Numbered from the stretch's first letter, positions 9,849-18,298 are shown. The stretch is 64,000 nt of DNA from Bacillus infantis (GCF_020171945.1 NZ_JAIVAP010000002.1:1-64000); one strand, 5' to 3'. The notes: generated from the sequence alone by a model not told the origin. A program made the numbers and translations.

Positions 9849-10004
9849 CTATTCATGCGGCTTGAAGGTTTTGCAGTCCGTTTCATGGCTGTTCTCGGCC
9901 TGCTCGCCATGATGGCTGACAACATAAATACGGTCGGCTCCGCAGTTATTCCCTTTTTTCCAGTAGGTGCAGTTGTTTACTTCACATAGTACATCCTGTG
10001 CCAT
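9849..10004 (-). CDS. DUF1540 domain mini-protein
   Basis: A 51-codon gene read directly from the minus strand. The product starts MAQDVLCEVNNCTYW and ends with ETDCKTFKPHE. Cysteines at 7, 12, 21 and 44 follow the pattern of DUF1540 proteins, which are thought to bind a metal through them. AAGGAGTGG lies 9 bp before the ATG. The function is unknown; homologues are common in spore-forming Firmicutes. It lies downstream of cydAB on the same strand, 84 bp after cydB, and might be co-transcribed with it. Confidence 0.85.
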   Translation of the reverse strand: MAQDVLCEVNNCTYWKKGNNCGADRIYVVSHHGEQAENSHETDCKTFKPHE

Positions 10005-10088
10005 CTGTATCCACTCCTTAAAGTATTTGATACAGCATTAGCTTTCACTGCCCGGTGAGTGGGAATACGTGACAGAAAAAGGGAAGCC

Positions 10089-11138
10089 TTAATTAGGCTG
10101 TTTGCTGCCCTTTTGCCTCAGGTAGCGTTTGTCTTTCATGAACAGGCTCCAGAAGTAGACAAAACCCGGGAAAAGAATAGCAAAGCCTGCGATATAGGTG
10201 GCAAACACGGCCCTGAATGAATTGGGGTCTGTAAACCCTGATTCAATTGTGACCTCAGGGTAGACCATGTAGGGGAGATGTGCTTTCCCGTAAACAAAGC
10301 TGGCTGCCAAATACTGCAGTGTTACGGCGATGACAGCAAGCCTTGGGATGCCTTTAGTCCCTTTTTTTGTAAAAGAGGGCAGGAGCAGCGCCAGGATTCC
10401 CAGGAGGAATAACCCTACCGACAGCATCAGAATCGGCATATCATTGATCATTTTATTATACAGCCAGGCAGCTTCAAGGCTGAGGGTATGCATAATGACT
10501 ACACCCATCAGCAGCGATACTGGCCCGATCATCAGGGCATCCCGGCGGTAAACATAGTAAGCATCCATTTCATCTGCTGCCTTGGAATAATCGGCCAGGA
10601 GAAGAGAAGAAAGGAACAGAGTGCTGCTGACGGCAAAGCCGAAAAAGGCATACTCGTTCTGGCTGGTGAAAAGCTTGGCCAGGTTGAGTGACTGGCCGCC
10701 ATCTGAAAAGTCTATATAATCGCCGTGTGTGATCGGCAGCACACTGATCAAAAGGCCTGGAATGAGAATCCCGCAAATGCCGGATATAATGGTGAGCGGT
10801 TTTTTATAATCACTCGCAATGTTTGAGAACACCAGAAATGCGCTCCGAATGGCAAGCAATAAAAGAATCATGCTCCCGGGTACGAGCAGCACAGTGCCCA
10901 ATGTGTAGGCCGCTCCTGGAAACAGGCTGTAGATTGCAACGACAAGTGCCACAATGAAAGTGTTCGTTACTTCCCATGTCGGGGAGAGATAGCGGTTGGC
11001 AATATTAGTCGCCTTGGTTTTGGTCCTCTTCATATAGACCATCGACCAAAAGCCCGCGCCGAAATCCATCGTTGCCATGACAGCATAGATGAATACAAAT
11101 CCCCACAGGATTGTGATGGCTAATAGAGCATCTGACAT
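10089..11138 (-). CDS. cydB: Cytochrome bd-type menaquinol oxidase subunit II
   Basis: Subunit II of a haem bd quinol oxidase, which reduces oxygen to water with electrons from menaquinol. The 349-residue protein is hydrophobic, with about eight or nine membrane spans, and begins with the family pattern of a TM segment followed by MDFGAGFW. It lies 13 bp downstream of cydA. The pair occupies the place of ythAB in the B. subtilis gene order (between ytiB and menC), so it is more likely the YthAB/CIO-type enzyme than the cydABCD one. No cydCD is adjacent. No CydS-like third subunit was found after it. Confidence 0.92.
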   Translation of the reverse strand: MSDALLAITILWGFVFIYAVMATMDFGAGFWSMVYMKRTKTKATNIANRYLSPTWEVTNTFIVALVVAIYSLFPGAAYTLGTVLLVPGSMILLLLAIRSAFLVFSNIASDYKKPLTIISGICGILIPGLLISVLPITHGDYIDFSDGGQSLNLAKLFTSQNEYAFFGFAVSSTLFLSSLLLADYSKAADEMDAYYVYRRDALMIGPVSLLMGVVIMHTLSLEAAWLYNKMINDMPILMLSVGLFLLGILALLLPSFTKKGTKGIPRLAVIAVTLQYLAASFVYGKAHLPYMVYPEVTIESGFTDPNSFRAVFATYIAGFAILFPGFVYFWSLFMKDKRYLRQKGSKQPN

Positions 11139-11151
11139 GCTTTCTCACCCC

Positions 11152-12513
11152 TTATGTATTGGAGCCATACAGCGGGACTCCCTTTTCCTTGGTCCGGTTG
11201 ATATCGTCGAGTACCGTATTTCTCTTAAAATAATACAGAAGCACCAGAACAACCGTCAGTCCGAGAATGACATAAACGGCAGCAAAGAGGACAAATAAGA
11301 TCCCAAGGTTTCCGGCCGTCGTTACCGAATCTTCAGTTGACAGGACGCGGTAAATTGTCCAGGGCTGCCTGCCTGTGCAGGCGAAAATCCAGCCGAATTC
11401 AATGCCCAGGACAGCGGCAGGGCCTGACAGCACAAAAGCCCACATAAATATTTTTGGGAACTGGTCCTTTTTTAAGAATTTATTCCAGACAAATGCTACA
11501 AAGGAAAGGAGAATCAGCAGGCTGCCTATGGCCACCATTCCATTGAAGAGTGTATGGACGAAAAGCGGCGGCCACAATTCTTCCGGAAAATCGTTCAGGC
11601 CGATGACCACTGTGTCAAAGCTGTTTCCTGCCAGAAAGCTGAGGGCCCATGGTATCTCAATGCCCCATTTTACCTCCTGTGTCTCCCGGTCGGTAAAGCC
11701 TCCGACTGCAAGCGGGGCGTGCGACTGGGTCTCAAAAAGCCCCTCTGCGGCAGCGAGTTTTTCCGGCTGGTACTCATGGAGATACTGGGCGGATGCATGC
11801 CCGTTCAAGGCAGTCAGCAATGAGAAAATGCCGCCGACAATCAGGCTCAGCATGAGTGCCTTTTTGTGGAAATCATATACCCTCGTACCGAATTTATTGC
11901 GCAGCATCTTAAAAGCAGCCACAGACGCGACTACAAACGCGCCTGTTGTATAGGCAGAAACAGCCACATGGCCGGCTGTCACAAGAAAGCTGGGATTGAA
12001 GAAGGCTGCCCAGGGATCAATATCTACAATTTCTCCGTTTTCAATTCTGAAGCCCTGCGGTGTCCCTTCAAAGGCGTGGACATTTGTAATCAGGACAGCA
12101 GAAGCGAATGCGCCGAGTGCAACGAGGACAAGGCTCGAAATCCTCATCCACGGTGGGATCCGTTCCGCGGCATAGACATAAATGGACATAAATAGCGCTT
12201 CAATGAAAAAGGCATAAATTTCAATCTGGAACGGGAGGGCCATAACCCGTCCAATCACTTCCATAAAGCCCGGCCAAAGCAGGGAAAGCTGAACGCCCGC
12301 AATGGTTCCTGTCGGAATGCCGACTCCCAGGAGGACAGCAAATGCTTTTGTCCAGCGCTTTGCCATAATGACATAGTCATGGTCCTTTGTTTTCTGATAA
12401 ATAAGCTCGGCTGTCAGCATCATCAGCGGCAGGCCAACGCCGATGGTCGCGAAAATAATATGGAAACCCATTGTTGTCCCAAACAGCGAGCGCGCAATTA
12501 CCAAGTCATTCAT
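11152..12513 (-). CDS. cydA: Cytochrome bd-type menaquinol oxidase subunit I
   Basis: Catalytic subunit of the bd-type oxidase. It carries the haem ligands, including the early histidine in GFHIIFATIG (His 18) and the conserved GRQPW motif near residue 392, with about nine membrane spans. ATG at 12513 (453 residues, MNDLVIARSLFG) is chosen over a longer upstream frame because GAAAGGAAG sits just before it and family members start here. The short loop between helices 6 and 7 matches the short-Q-loop (cyanide-insensitive) class. Synteny points to ythA. Confidence 0.93.
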   Translation of the reverse strand: MNDLVIARSLFGTTMGFHIIFATIGVGLPLMMLTAELIYQKTKDHDYVIMAKRWTKAFAVLLGVGIPTGTIAGVQLSLLWPGFMEVIGRVMALPFQIEIYAFFIEALFMSIYVYAAERIPPWMRISSLVLVALGAFASAVLITNVHAFEGTPQGFRIENGEIVDIDPWAAFFNPSFLVTAGHVAVSAYTTGAFVVASVAAFKMLRNKFGTRVYDFHKKALMLSLIVGGIFSLLTALNGHASAQYLHEYQPEKLAAAEGLFETQSHAPLAVGGFTDRETQEVKWGIEIPWALSFLAGNSFDTVVIGLNDFPEELWPPLFVHTLFNGMVAIGSLLILLSFVAFVWNKFLKKDQFPKIFMWAFVLSGPAAVLGIEFGWIFACTGRQPWTIYRVLSTEDSVTTAGNLGILFVLFAAVYVILGLTVVLVLLYYFKRNTVLDDINRTKEKGVPLYGSNT

Positions 12514-12633
12514 AATTATCTTCCTTTCGCCAATTCTTCCATTTACATAGTGTCTGCGATTCAATCTGGAATATGTAAACATTTCCTTGAAAAAAGAAAG
12601 AAAAATAAATGAAAAAGGCTGTGGCAGTGTACC

Positions 12634-12714
12634 TTGTTGATTTTGGGCTCATTCGTGAAACTCTGTTTCACACGCATTTCAGCACAGCTGAAATGAGCCC
12701 AAAATCAACAACAA
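12634..12714. repeat. Dispersed hairpin repeat, family B, copy 1
   Basis: Outer arms TTGATTTTGGGCTCATT / AATGAGCCCAAAATCAA form a long near-perfect stem. Inside are two smaller hairpins: GTGAAAC-TCT-GTTTCAC and CATTTCAG / CTGAAATG. The core (ACTCTGTTTCAC then GCATTTC) recurs in related form near 44,500 and 47,550. It lies between the znuA-like gene's 3' end and the cydA start. Confidence 0.7.
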
Positions 12715-12731
12715 TATTTAACAAAGCCATG

Positions 12732-12762
12732 AAAAAAGCAGCAGGAATATATCCTGCTGCTG
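12732..12762 (-). terminator. Terminator of the znuA-like gene
   Basis: On the minus strand, AGCAGCAGGA-TATA-TTCCTGCTGCT is followed by TTTTT, directly after the stop codon of the zinc-binding lipoprotein. Confidence 0.9.
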
Positions 12763-12768
12763 TACCCC

Positions 12769-13788
12769 TTAATTATTCAAGGCTTTCTCAATCCCTTTCA
12801 GGTTGTTTTCCATCAGGGTAAAGTAGTTTTCTTCCTTATCGATATTTTCATCTGTCAGTACAGACAAGTTATGAAGCTGCAGCGGCTTGGCGCCGACTTC
12901 ATCCTGGACGATTTCCGTCAGTTTGGAGCTTACATTCTGTTCAAAAAAGATATAGTTCAAGCCGTGGTCCTTGGCAGTCTTAATAATGTTCTCCAATTCC
13001 TTCTGGGTTGGTTCATTGGATGTTGAGAGGCCTGATACACTGATCTGCTCAAGACCGTATCTTTTCTCCCAGTATCCGTATGCCGCATGAGAGACTATGA
13101 TTTCTTTATGTTTTCCAGAAGCTATAGTTTCCTCAAATTCATGGTGGAGGGAATCCAGTTCAGCGGCAAGGTTTTGGTAATTCTCTTCGAATTCCTTTTG
13201 GTGCTGCGGCATTTTCTCTGCCAGCGCGTCTTTAACGGCTTCAGCCAAATCGGCAGCATAAAGAGGGTCAAGCCAGACGTGAGGATCGACATCACCATGA
13301 TTGTGTCCATCTTCCTCATGGCTGTGCCCGTCTTCTTCATGGCTGTGTCCGTCTTCTTCATGGCTGTGTCCATCTTCTTCATGGCCTTCCTCATGGGTGT
13401 GCCCATTTTCTGTACCGGTCATATCAATATTTTCTCCTGCAGCCAGCAATGTTACATTCTCATTCTCCAGGGTGCCTTCGGCTTTGCTGACAAATCCTTC
13501 AAGGCCAAGGCCGATGTAAATGAACAGATCTGAATCGGCAAGAGTCATCATATCCTTTTGCGAGGGTTCGAATGTATGCTCGTCAGCTCCCGGAGGATAG
13601 ATGGTATGAGCGTCCACATAGCTGCCGCCGATTCTTTCCGCAAAATATTGGAGCGGATATACCGTGGTATACACATTCAGCTGGTCTTTTGTTTTTTCCT
13701 CCGCCTGGTCTGCATCTCCGTCCCCGCAGCCTGCAAGGAAAAGGCTCACGGGCATCAATAGAGTGAGGAGCATGATTAACTTTCTCAT
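12769..13788 (-). CDS. znuA: Zinc ABC transporter substrate-binding lipoprotein (ZnuA/AdcA family)
   Basis: A 339-residue extracellular metal-binding lipoprotein that captures zinc for import. It has a signal peptide with lipobox LAGC at about residues 18-21. The cluster A-1 fold shows metal-ligand histidines in DEHTFEPS and VDPHVWLDP. Between them is a long Asp/Glu/His-rich loop (about 125-165) built from tandem GHSHEED units, a hallmark of zinc-specific members. It has its own terminator, and no permease (znuB) or ATPase (znuC) gene is next to it, so it must work with a transporter encoded elsewhere. A Zur-box-like site lies 85 bp upstream of its start. Confidence 0.92.
   Translation of the reverse strand: MRKLIMLLTLLMPVSLFLAGCGDGDADQAEEKTKDQLNVYTTVYPLQYFAERIGGSYVDAHTIYPPGADEHTFEPSQKDMMTLADSDLFIYIGLGLEGFVSKAEGTLENENVTLLAAGENIDMTGTENGHTHEEGHEEDGHSHEEDGHSHEEDGHSHEEDGHNHGDVDPHVWLDPLYAADLAEAVKDALAEKMPQHQKEFEENYQNLAAELDSLHHEFEETIASGKHKEIIVSHAAYGYWEKRYGLEQISVSGLSTSNEPTQKELENIIKTAKDHGLNYIFFEQNVSSKLTEIVQDEVGAKPLQLHNLSVLTDENIDKEENYFTLMENNLKGIEKALNN
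13306..13388 (-). repeat. 21-bp tandem repeat coding for GHSHEED units
   Basis: About four copies of a 21-bp unit (TCTTCTTCATGGCTGTGTCC on the plus strand), nearly identical in the middle, inside the znuA-like gene. They encode the His-rich zinc loop. The unit keeps the frame, so copy number can change without breaking the gene. Confidence 0.85.
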
Positions 13789-13873
13789 AATAACCGCCTT
13801 TCTTATTAAACCGTATTTATTCCGATTTGGTTAAGATACATTATCATATGTTTATAATGTTGATTATATAATA

Positions 13874-13888
13874 CGTAATCGTTACGAT
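13874..13888. promoter_or_regulatory. Putative Zur operator between znuA and ytiB
   Basis: ACGTAATCGTTACGA matches the Bacillus Zur box TCGTAATNATTACGA at 12 of the 14 defined positions and is palindromic (CGTAA-N3-TTACG). It lies 85 bp before the znuA-like gene and 120 bp before the carbonic anhydrase gene, so one operator could serve both. Inference from a known consensus. Confidence 0.65.
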
Positions 13889-14007
13889 TTTACTAAGTAA
13901 TCTTACAAAATTTTTATCTGAAAAGCAAGGGAAAAATTTTGTCTAAGGGAACGGGATTATGTATGCTAGAAGGTAGTGAATCATTCTAAAGTTTACAGGA
14001 GGGTATT

Positions 14008-14571
14008 ATGAAACTGTTACAGCAAATTTTAGACCACAACAAGGATTTCGTTGAAAATAAGCGTTACGAGGAGTTTACAACAACAAAATTTCCCGATAAA
14101 CGGATGGTGATCCTGACATGTATGGACACAAGGCTGCTTGAGCTCTTGCCAAAAGCCATCAATGTTGCGAATGGGGATGTTAAGATCATCAAGAATGCAG
14201 GTGCGCTTGTAGCCCATCCGTTTGGAAGCATCATGCGGAGCATCCTGGTGGCTGTTTATCAGCTGCAGGCGGATGAAGTTTTCGTCATCGGCCATCATGA
14301 CTGCGGAATGAGCGCCATCAAGCCGGAGCTTGTGATTGATGAAATGAAGAAGAGAGGCGTGGACGAGCAGGCATTCGAAACACTGGCATATTCAGGGATC
14401 AATGTGGAGGAGTTCCTCAAGGGCTTCAGCAGTGTAAGCGAGAGTGTCGCCCACAGTGCCGATATGATTAAAAAGCATCCGCTGATGCCGAAGGATGTGC
14501 CGGTCCATGGCCTTGTCATCAATCCGGAAACAGGAAAGCTGGACCTGGTGGTTGACGGGTACGGGCAGTAG
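14008..14571 (+). CDS. ytiB: Beta-class carbonic anhydrase (YtiB-like)
   Basis: Interconverts CO2 and bicarbonate with a zinc ion held by two cysteines and one histidine. The ligands are visible: C38-x-D40-x-R42 in LTCMDTR and H95-x2-C98 in GHHDCGM. At 187 residues it matches small type-II beta enzymes such as YtiB. ATG at 14008 follows AGGAGGG. It is divergent from the zinc-binding lipoprotein gene with a Zur-like box between, which would tie a zinc enzyme to zinc supply. Its stop codon abuts the stop of convergent yidD with no spacer. Confidence 0.92.
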   Translation: MKLLQQILDHNKDFVENKRYEEFTTTKFPDKRMVILTCMDTRLLELLPKAINVANGDVKIIKNAGALVAHPFGSIMRSILVAVYQLQADEVFVIGHHDCGMSAIKPELVIDEMKKRGVDEQAFETLAYSGINVEEFLKGFSSVSESVAHSADMIKKHPLMPKDVPVHGLVINPETGKLDLVVDGYGQ

Positions 14572-14799
14572 TCATTTCTCTTTTTTCTCAGGAACCGGAT
14601 CAAAGCCTCCAGGATGGAATGGGTGGCACTTTGTTATTCTGCGGACCGCAAGCCAGCCTCCTTTAAAGGGACCAAATCTTTTGACGGCCTCCAGGCCATA
14701 ATGGGAGCAGGTCGGGTAAAAACGGCAGGACGGCGGCTTAAGGGGTGAAATGGCAATCTGATAAAACCGGATCAGTCCGATCATCATCTTTTGGAGCAT
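14572..14799 (-). CDS. yidD: Membrane protein insertion efficiency factor YidD
   Basis: A small protein that helps YidC insert membrane proteins. The 75 residues show the whole family core: an amphipathic start ([17 protein letters not shown]), then [42 protein letters not shown] at 14799 is chosen because AGGATGAGG precedes it; two upstream starts would add an unconserved tail. It is ytjA in B. subtilis and has the same luxS/ytiB neighbours there. It converges on ytiB with adjacent stop codons. Confidence 0.93.
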   Translation of the reverse strand: MLQKMMIGLIRFYQIAISPLKPPSCRFYPTCSHYGLEAVKRFGPFKGGWLAVRRITKCHPFHPGGFDPVPEKKEK

Positions 14800-14983
14800 G
14801 TTCTGCCTCATCCTTTCAATATGTACTGGCATAATTATTGATTATACTGTTTTTGAGTCATAAGAGTCCATCTGCATGCATAGTTATGCTGGTAACGGAC
14901 TGGGGATTTCATTCTATATTAATTTGATGAAAATACTCGGCTTTTGCGTTATAATGGAATTAAGACTTATAAGGAGTGATTAT

Positions 14984-15457
14984 ATGCCTTCAGTAGAAAG
15001 CTTTGAATTAGATCATAATGCCGTTAAAGCTCCATATGTAAGACATTGCGGTGTCCACAAAGTGGGGAGCGACGGAGTTGTCAATAAATTCGATATCCGA
15101 TTCTGCCAGCCGAACAAGCAGGCGATGAAGCCGGACACCATCCATACGCTTGAACATCTGCTTGCTTTTAATATCCGTACGCATGCAGAGAAATATGACC
15201 ATTTCGATATTATTGATATTTCCCCAATGGGATGCCAGACTGGCTACTATCTTGTTGTCAGCGGCGAGCCTACAGTGGAAGAAATCATTGATTTGCTTGA
15301 AGACACATTAAAGGATGCTCTTGAGATCACGGAGATTCCAGCTGCAAACGAAAAACAGTGCGGCCAGGCCAAGCTTCATGACCTTGAAGGGGCAAAGCGT
15401 CTGATGCGCTTCTGGCTCGATCAAAGCAAGGAAGATCTGAAGCAAGTATTTGCTTAA
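14984..15457 (+). CDS. luxS: S-ribosylhomocysteine lyase LuxS
   Basis: Cleaves S-ribosylhomocysteine to homocysteine and the autoinducer-2 precursor DPD, part of activated methyl recycling. The metal site is complete: H54-x2-E57-H58 in HTLEHLL and C126 in EKQCGQA; length is 157 residues, standard for the family. ATG at 14984 is chosen because AAGGAG lies at 14971-14976; the longer frame adds an unconserved N-terminus. A TATAAT -10-like box at 14950-14955 is just upstream. It is monocistronic. Confidence 0.98.
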   Translation: MPSVESFELDHNAVKAPYVRHCGVHKVGSDGVVNKFDIRFCQPNKQAMKPDTIHTLEHLLAFNIRTHAEKYDHFDIIDISPMGCQTGYYLVVSGEPTVEEIIDLLEDTLKDALEITEIPAANEKQCGQAKLHDLEGAKRLMRFWLDQSKEDLKQVFA

Positions 15458-15472
15458 TAGAACGCAGTAAGC

Positions 15473-15500
15473 AAAAAACCGGCATAATGCCGGTTTTTTT
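15473..15500. terminator. Bidirectional terminator luxS / cls
   Basis: AAAAAACCGGCATAATGCCGGTTTTTTT: a GC stem with A-run and T-run on its two sides, between the convergent luxS and cls genes. It can work on both strands. Confidence 0.9.
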
Positions 15501-15512
15501 GATTTCAGCTTT

Positions 15513-16961
15513 TTATAAAATGGGCGACAGAAGCCGCGATATGGATTCTTTAAGGCGAATGTAAAAACTTCTTTTGCTGTAGCGATCTGCATCCATCAGG
15601 CTGGACAATTCGATGTCATCACGGAACTTGCCGGCAAGCTGGCGGGATACCTCTTTATCATATATGAAGGCATTGACCTCAAAATTCAGCCGGAAGCTTC
15701 TTACATCTATGTTGGCTGTACCGACGGAGGCAATCTTTTCATCGACGACAATGGTTTTGGCGTGAATGAAACCATTATCATAAATATAGATCTCTGCACC
15801 GGTTTTCAGCATTTCTCCGATATATGAGTAAGTGGCCCAATAGACAAACATATGGTCCGGCTTGTTCGGAATCATGATTTTTACTTTTACCCCTGAAAGC
15901 GAAGCAATCCGAAGTGCATCAAGCAGGCTCGCATCAGGGATGAAGTACGGCGTCTGGATCATAATGCTTTCCTTTGCCGAGCTGATCATCTTGATATAGC
16001 CATTTTTAATCTGTTCCCATTCTGAGTCCGGCCCGCTGTTGACGATCTGAATCCCGATATTCCCGCTGCCGGTGCTTTCCGGAAAATAGCGGGTATGATA
16101 ATGGATATCGTGGCGGTGTGACGCCTGGTTCCAGTCAAGAATGAATCTTGTCTGGATGGCGTGGACTGCCTCTCCGGAAATCCTCAGGTGGGTATCCCTC
16201 CAATATCCGAAGGAAGGATCCAGTCCCAGATATTCATCTCCGACATTAAAGCCTCCCACATAGCCTAGCTTGCCGTCTATGATGGCAAGCTTCCGGTGGT
16301 TGCGGTAATTGACCCTGATATTGATAAAAGGGAGCCTTGACGGGAAGAAAGCCTCCACTTCCCCTCCGGCTGCACGCAGCTCCCTGAAGAAACGTTTTGT
16401 CACGCCTCTGGAGCCCAATTCATCATATAAGACCCTGACCTTTACCCCTTCTTTTGCTTTTTCGGTTAAAAGGGACACAAGCCCTTTGCCGAGGTTGTCC
16501 TTTTTAAAAATATAATACTGGAGATGGATATGATCTTTTGCCGATTTTATATCGCCGATTAAAGAATCGAATTTCTTCCTTCCGTCGGTAAATATCTCAA
16601 CCTCGTTATCCTGGGTAAGGACGGCTTCATTATTGATCAAATGCATATATATCAGATCATAGTTCTCCCTGATGGTTTCATTGCGGAAGGAAAACAATTT
16701 ATTTTTGATCGAATGGATCTGCTGTCTGATCATTTCATCTATGCCGACCTTTTCCCGATCCTCCCATTGAAACATCTTCCTTCTCGCAAGGTTCTGGCCA
16801 AACAGGAAATACATGATGAAACCAAGGATTGGTATGAAAAATAAAACCATCAGCCACGCCCAGGTCCCTCCTGCGTCCCTCCGCTCCAGGAAAATAACAA
16901 TGACGGCAAAAATCACATTCAATACAAAAATCAAACTGATGAAAATTGAATAAACATCCAT
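15513..16961 (-). CDS. cls: Cardiolipin synthase
   Basis: Condenses two phosphatidylglycerol molecules into cardiolipin at the membrane. The 482-residue protein has two N-terminal membrane helices (about 5-25 and 33-55) and two phospholipase-D HKD motifs, HRKLAIIDG at 222-230 and HAKTIVVDE at 400-408. Length and layout match bacterial ClsA-type enzymes. ATG at 16961 is the annotated start. It converges on luxS across a shared terminator. Confidence 0.95.
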   Translation of the reverse strand: MDVYSIFISLIFVLNVIFAVIVIFLERRDAGGTWAWLMVLFFIPILGFIMYFLFGQNLARRKMFQWEDREKVGIDEMIRQQIHSIKNKLFSFRNETIRENYDLIYMHLINNEAVLTQDNEVEIFTDGRKKFDSLIGDIKSAKDHIHLQYYIFKKDNLGKGLVSLLTEKAKEGVKVRVLYDELGSRGVTKRFFRELRAAGGEVEAFFPSRLPFINIRVNYRNHRKLAIIDGKLGYVGGFNVGDEYLGLDPSFGYWRDTHLRISGEAVHAIQTRFILDWNQASHRHDIHYHTRYFPESTGSGNIGIQIVNSGPDSEWEQIKNGYIKMISSAKESIMIQTPYFIPDASLLDALRIASLSGVKVKIMIPNKPDHMFVYWATYSYIGEMLKTGAEIYIYDNGFIHAKTIVVDEKIASVGTANIDVRSFRLNFEVNAFIYDKEVSRQLAGKFRDDIELSSLMDADRYSKRSFYIRLKESISRLLSPIL

Positions 16962-17092
16962 GAAAACTACTCTCCCTGCTAAGGCAAAACCGCTTGTATC
17001 CAGCAGTCTAACGGCCAGCTCCCTATCCGGATGAATAAGATAGTTCCGGCCGCTTAAGCACCGTTGCGAATCATGATTGCAGTATAGGTGTT

Positions 17093-17278
17093 TTAAGCCT
17101 TGTTTTCTGTCTCTGTTTGCTCTTCTTCTGCATTATCCCCTTCTTGATTTTTCAGATGGGGATTGTTTTCGATTGGATCGACGGTATGTTTATACGTATA
17201 TGCCTTGGAGGTTGTGACCACGCTCAGGAGCAGTACGGCTAAAACAATAATGATGCTGATTATTAAAATGATATACAT
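17093..17278 (-). CDS. Small single-span membrane protein (YtzI-like)
   Basis: A 61-residue protein with one N-terminal membrane helix (MYIILIISIIIVLAVLLLSVV), then a short TSKAYTYKHTVDP segment and an acidic, charged C-terminal tail. It resembles the B. subtilis YtzI type, of unknown function. ATG at 17278 follows AAAAAGGAGGG; an upstream start would place charged residues before the helix without a binding site. It is divergent from dps. Confidence 0.75.
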   Translation of the reverse strand: MYIILIISIIIVLAVLLLSVVTTSKAYTYKHTVDPIENNPHLKNQEGDNAEEEQTETENKA

Positions 17279-17438
17279 GATTTCCCTCCTTTTTAAACAG
17301 GCGGAAAGAACAGCTGCCATCATGGCAATGTTTCTGTATTTTTCCCTTTAAATTACCTGGTAATCGCGGGTTTTCCAATATTCGTATTTTATCATGAAAC
17401 ATTGGCTTGGTGGGTTATCAGAAAAAAAGCAGCAGCAT

Positions 17439-17464
17439 GTTTTTAAAAAAACGAGGGTGGGTAC
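17439..17464 (+). promoter_or_regulatory. Sigma-B-like promoter of dps
   Basis: GTTTTT (17439-17444), 14-bp spacer, GGGTAC (17459-17464): close to the sigma-B consensus GTTTAA-N13-15-GGGTAT with exact spacing, 24 bp before the dps start. Dps genes of Bacillus are known general-stress genes. Predicted only. Confidence 0.6.
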
Positions 17465-17487
17465 TATAAAGAAGGGAGGTTGATAGT

Positions 17488-17925
17488 ATGTCAAATCAAT
17501 TAGTACAAGCAGTTAATAAACAGGTGGCCAATTGGACGGTATTATATGTAAAGCTCCATAATTACCACTGGTACATAAAGGGGCGCCACTTCTTTACCCT
17601 TCATGAAAAATTCGAGGAGCTGTACAACGAGGCAAATGAGCATATCGATGTTCTTGCTGAAAGGGTACTGGCCTTGGAAGGCAGCCCTGTTGCTACGATG
17701 AGGGAATGCCTTGAAATGGCTTCTGTTGAAGAAGCGTCAGGCTCTGAAAAAGAAGAAGATATGGTCAGGAGCATCTGCAATGATTTCATCAAAATGGAAG
17801 ATGAATTGCAAAGTGCCATTGAAATTGCTGAAGAGGCAAATGATGAAGGCACAGCGGATATGCTGCTGTCTGTGAAGCAGGGCTTGAAAAAGCATATTTG
17901 GATGTTCAAAGCATTCTTAGGATAA
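17488..17925 (+). CDS. dps: DNA-protecting ferritin-like protein Dps
   Basis: Forms a 12-subunit cage that oxidises and stores iron and shields DNA in stress. The 145-residue protein is an all-helical ferritin-like fold with the inter-subunit ferroxidase ligands: His in LHNYHWYIKG, His in FTLHEKFEELY and the acidic NEHIDVLAER segment. GAAGGGAGG precedes the ATG. A sigma-B-like promoter is just upstream and a strong terminator follows, so it is monocistronic. It could equally be an MrgA-type member; no PerR box is visible, which favours the stress-type Dps. Confidence 0.94.
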   Translation: MSNQLVQAVNKQVANWTVLYVKLHNYHWYIKGRHFFTLHEKFEELYNEANEHIDVLAERVLALEGSPVATMRECLEMASVEEASGSEKEEDMVRSICNDFIKMEDELQSAIEIAEEANDEGTADMLLSVKQGLKKHIWMFKAFLG

Positions 17926-17930
17926 GTATA

Positions 17931-17963
17931 AAAAGCATCCGGCAGCTGCCGGATGCTTTTTTT
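17931..17963. terminator. Terminator after dps
   Basis: AAAAGCATCCGGCAGCTGCCGGATGCTTTTTTT, a perfect palindromic stem with T-run; also suits the convergent DUF6154-like gene. Confidence 0.92.
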
Positions 17964-18040
17964 GTGTCCAAAAAAAAGGAGAGAAAGGAGCAGCCTGGAT
18001 AAGTGATACCGGCTTTTCCTTTCTCCATTTATGTATCAAT

Positions 18041-18298
18041 TTAATGAATATTCCGCTGAGGGAAAATTGGATGCCTTTCCTGGCCGTAGTCCTCATTGGC
18101 AAATTTGCCCTTCAGGCTTTCGATTAAATAAAGGCCCATCAGGCTGTATAGCTCCTGTTTATCCATTTCCTTCAGGAGGGAAAGAAGGTCATCATAGCTC
18201 ATTTCCTCAAGAAAAGCGAATGCCAGCATATCAATGTCTTCCTCATCCCCTGTCAGTTTTCCGCGGTACAATTCATAGAGCTCGTCAACAATTTTCAT
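18041..18298 (-). CDS. DUF6154-type small acidic protein
   Basis: An 85-residue, acidic, probably helical protein starting MKIVDELYELYRGKLTGDEED. It matches what I recall of the DUF6154 family, found in Bacillaceae, function unknown. There is no signal peptide or membrane segment. ATG at 18298 is preferred because GAGGAGG precedes it with proper spacing; the GTG three codons upstream overlaps that site. Confidence 0.75.
   Translation of the reverse strand: MKIVDELYELYRGKLTGDEEDIDMLAFAFLEEMSYDDLLSLLKEMDKQELYSLMGLYLIESLKGKFANEDYGQERHPIFPQRNIH

Noticed and set aside
10005-10088. CydS-type small subunit gene after cydB
   Set aside because: No frame with a membrane helix and start site; only the DUF1540 gene follows.
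13306-13388. CRISPR-like array
   Set aside because: The 21-bp units are contiguous, without spacers, and are in-frame codons of the zinc-binding loop.
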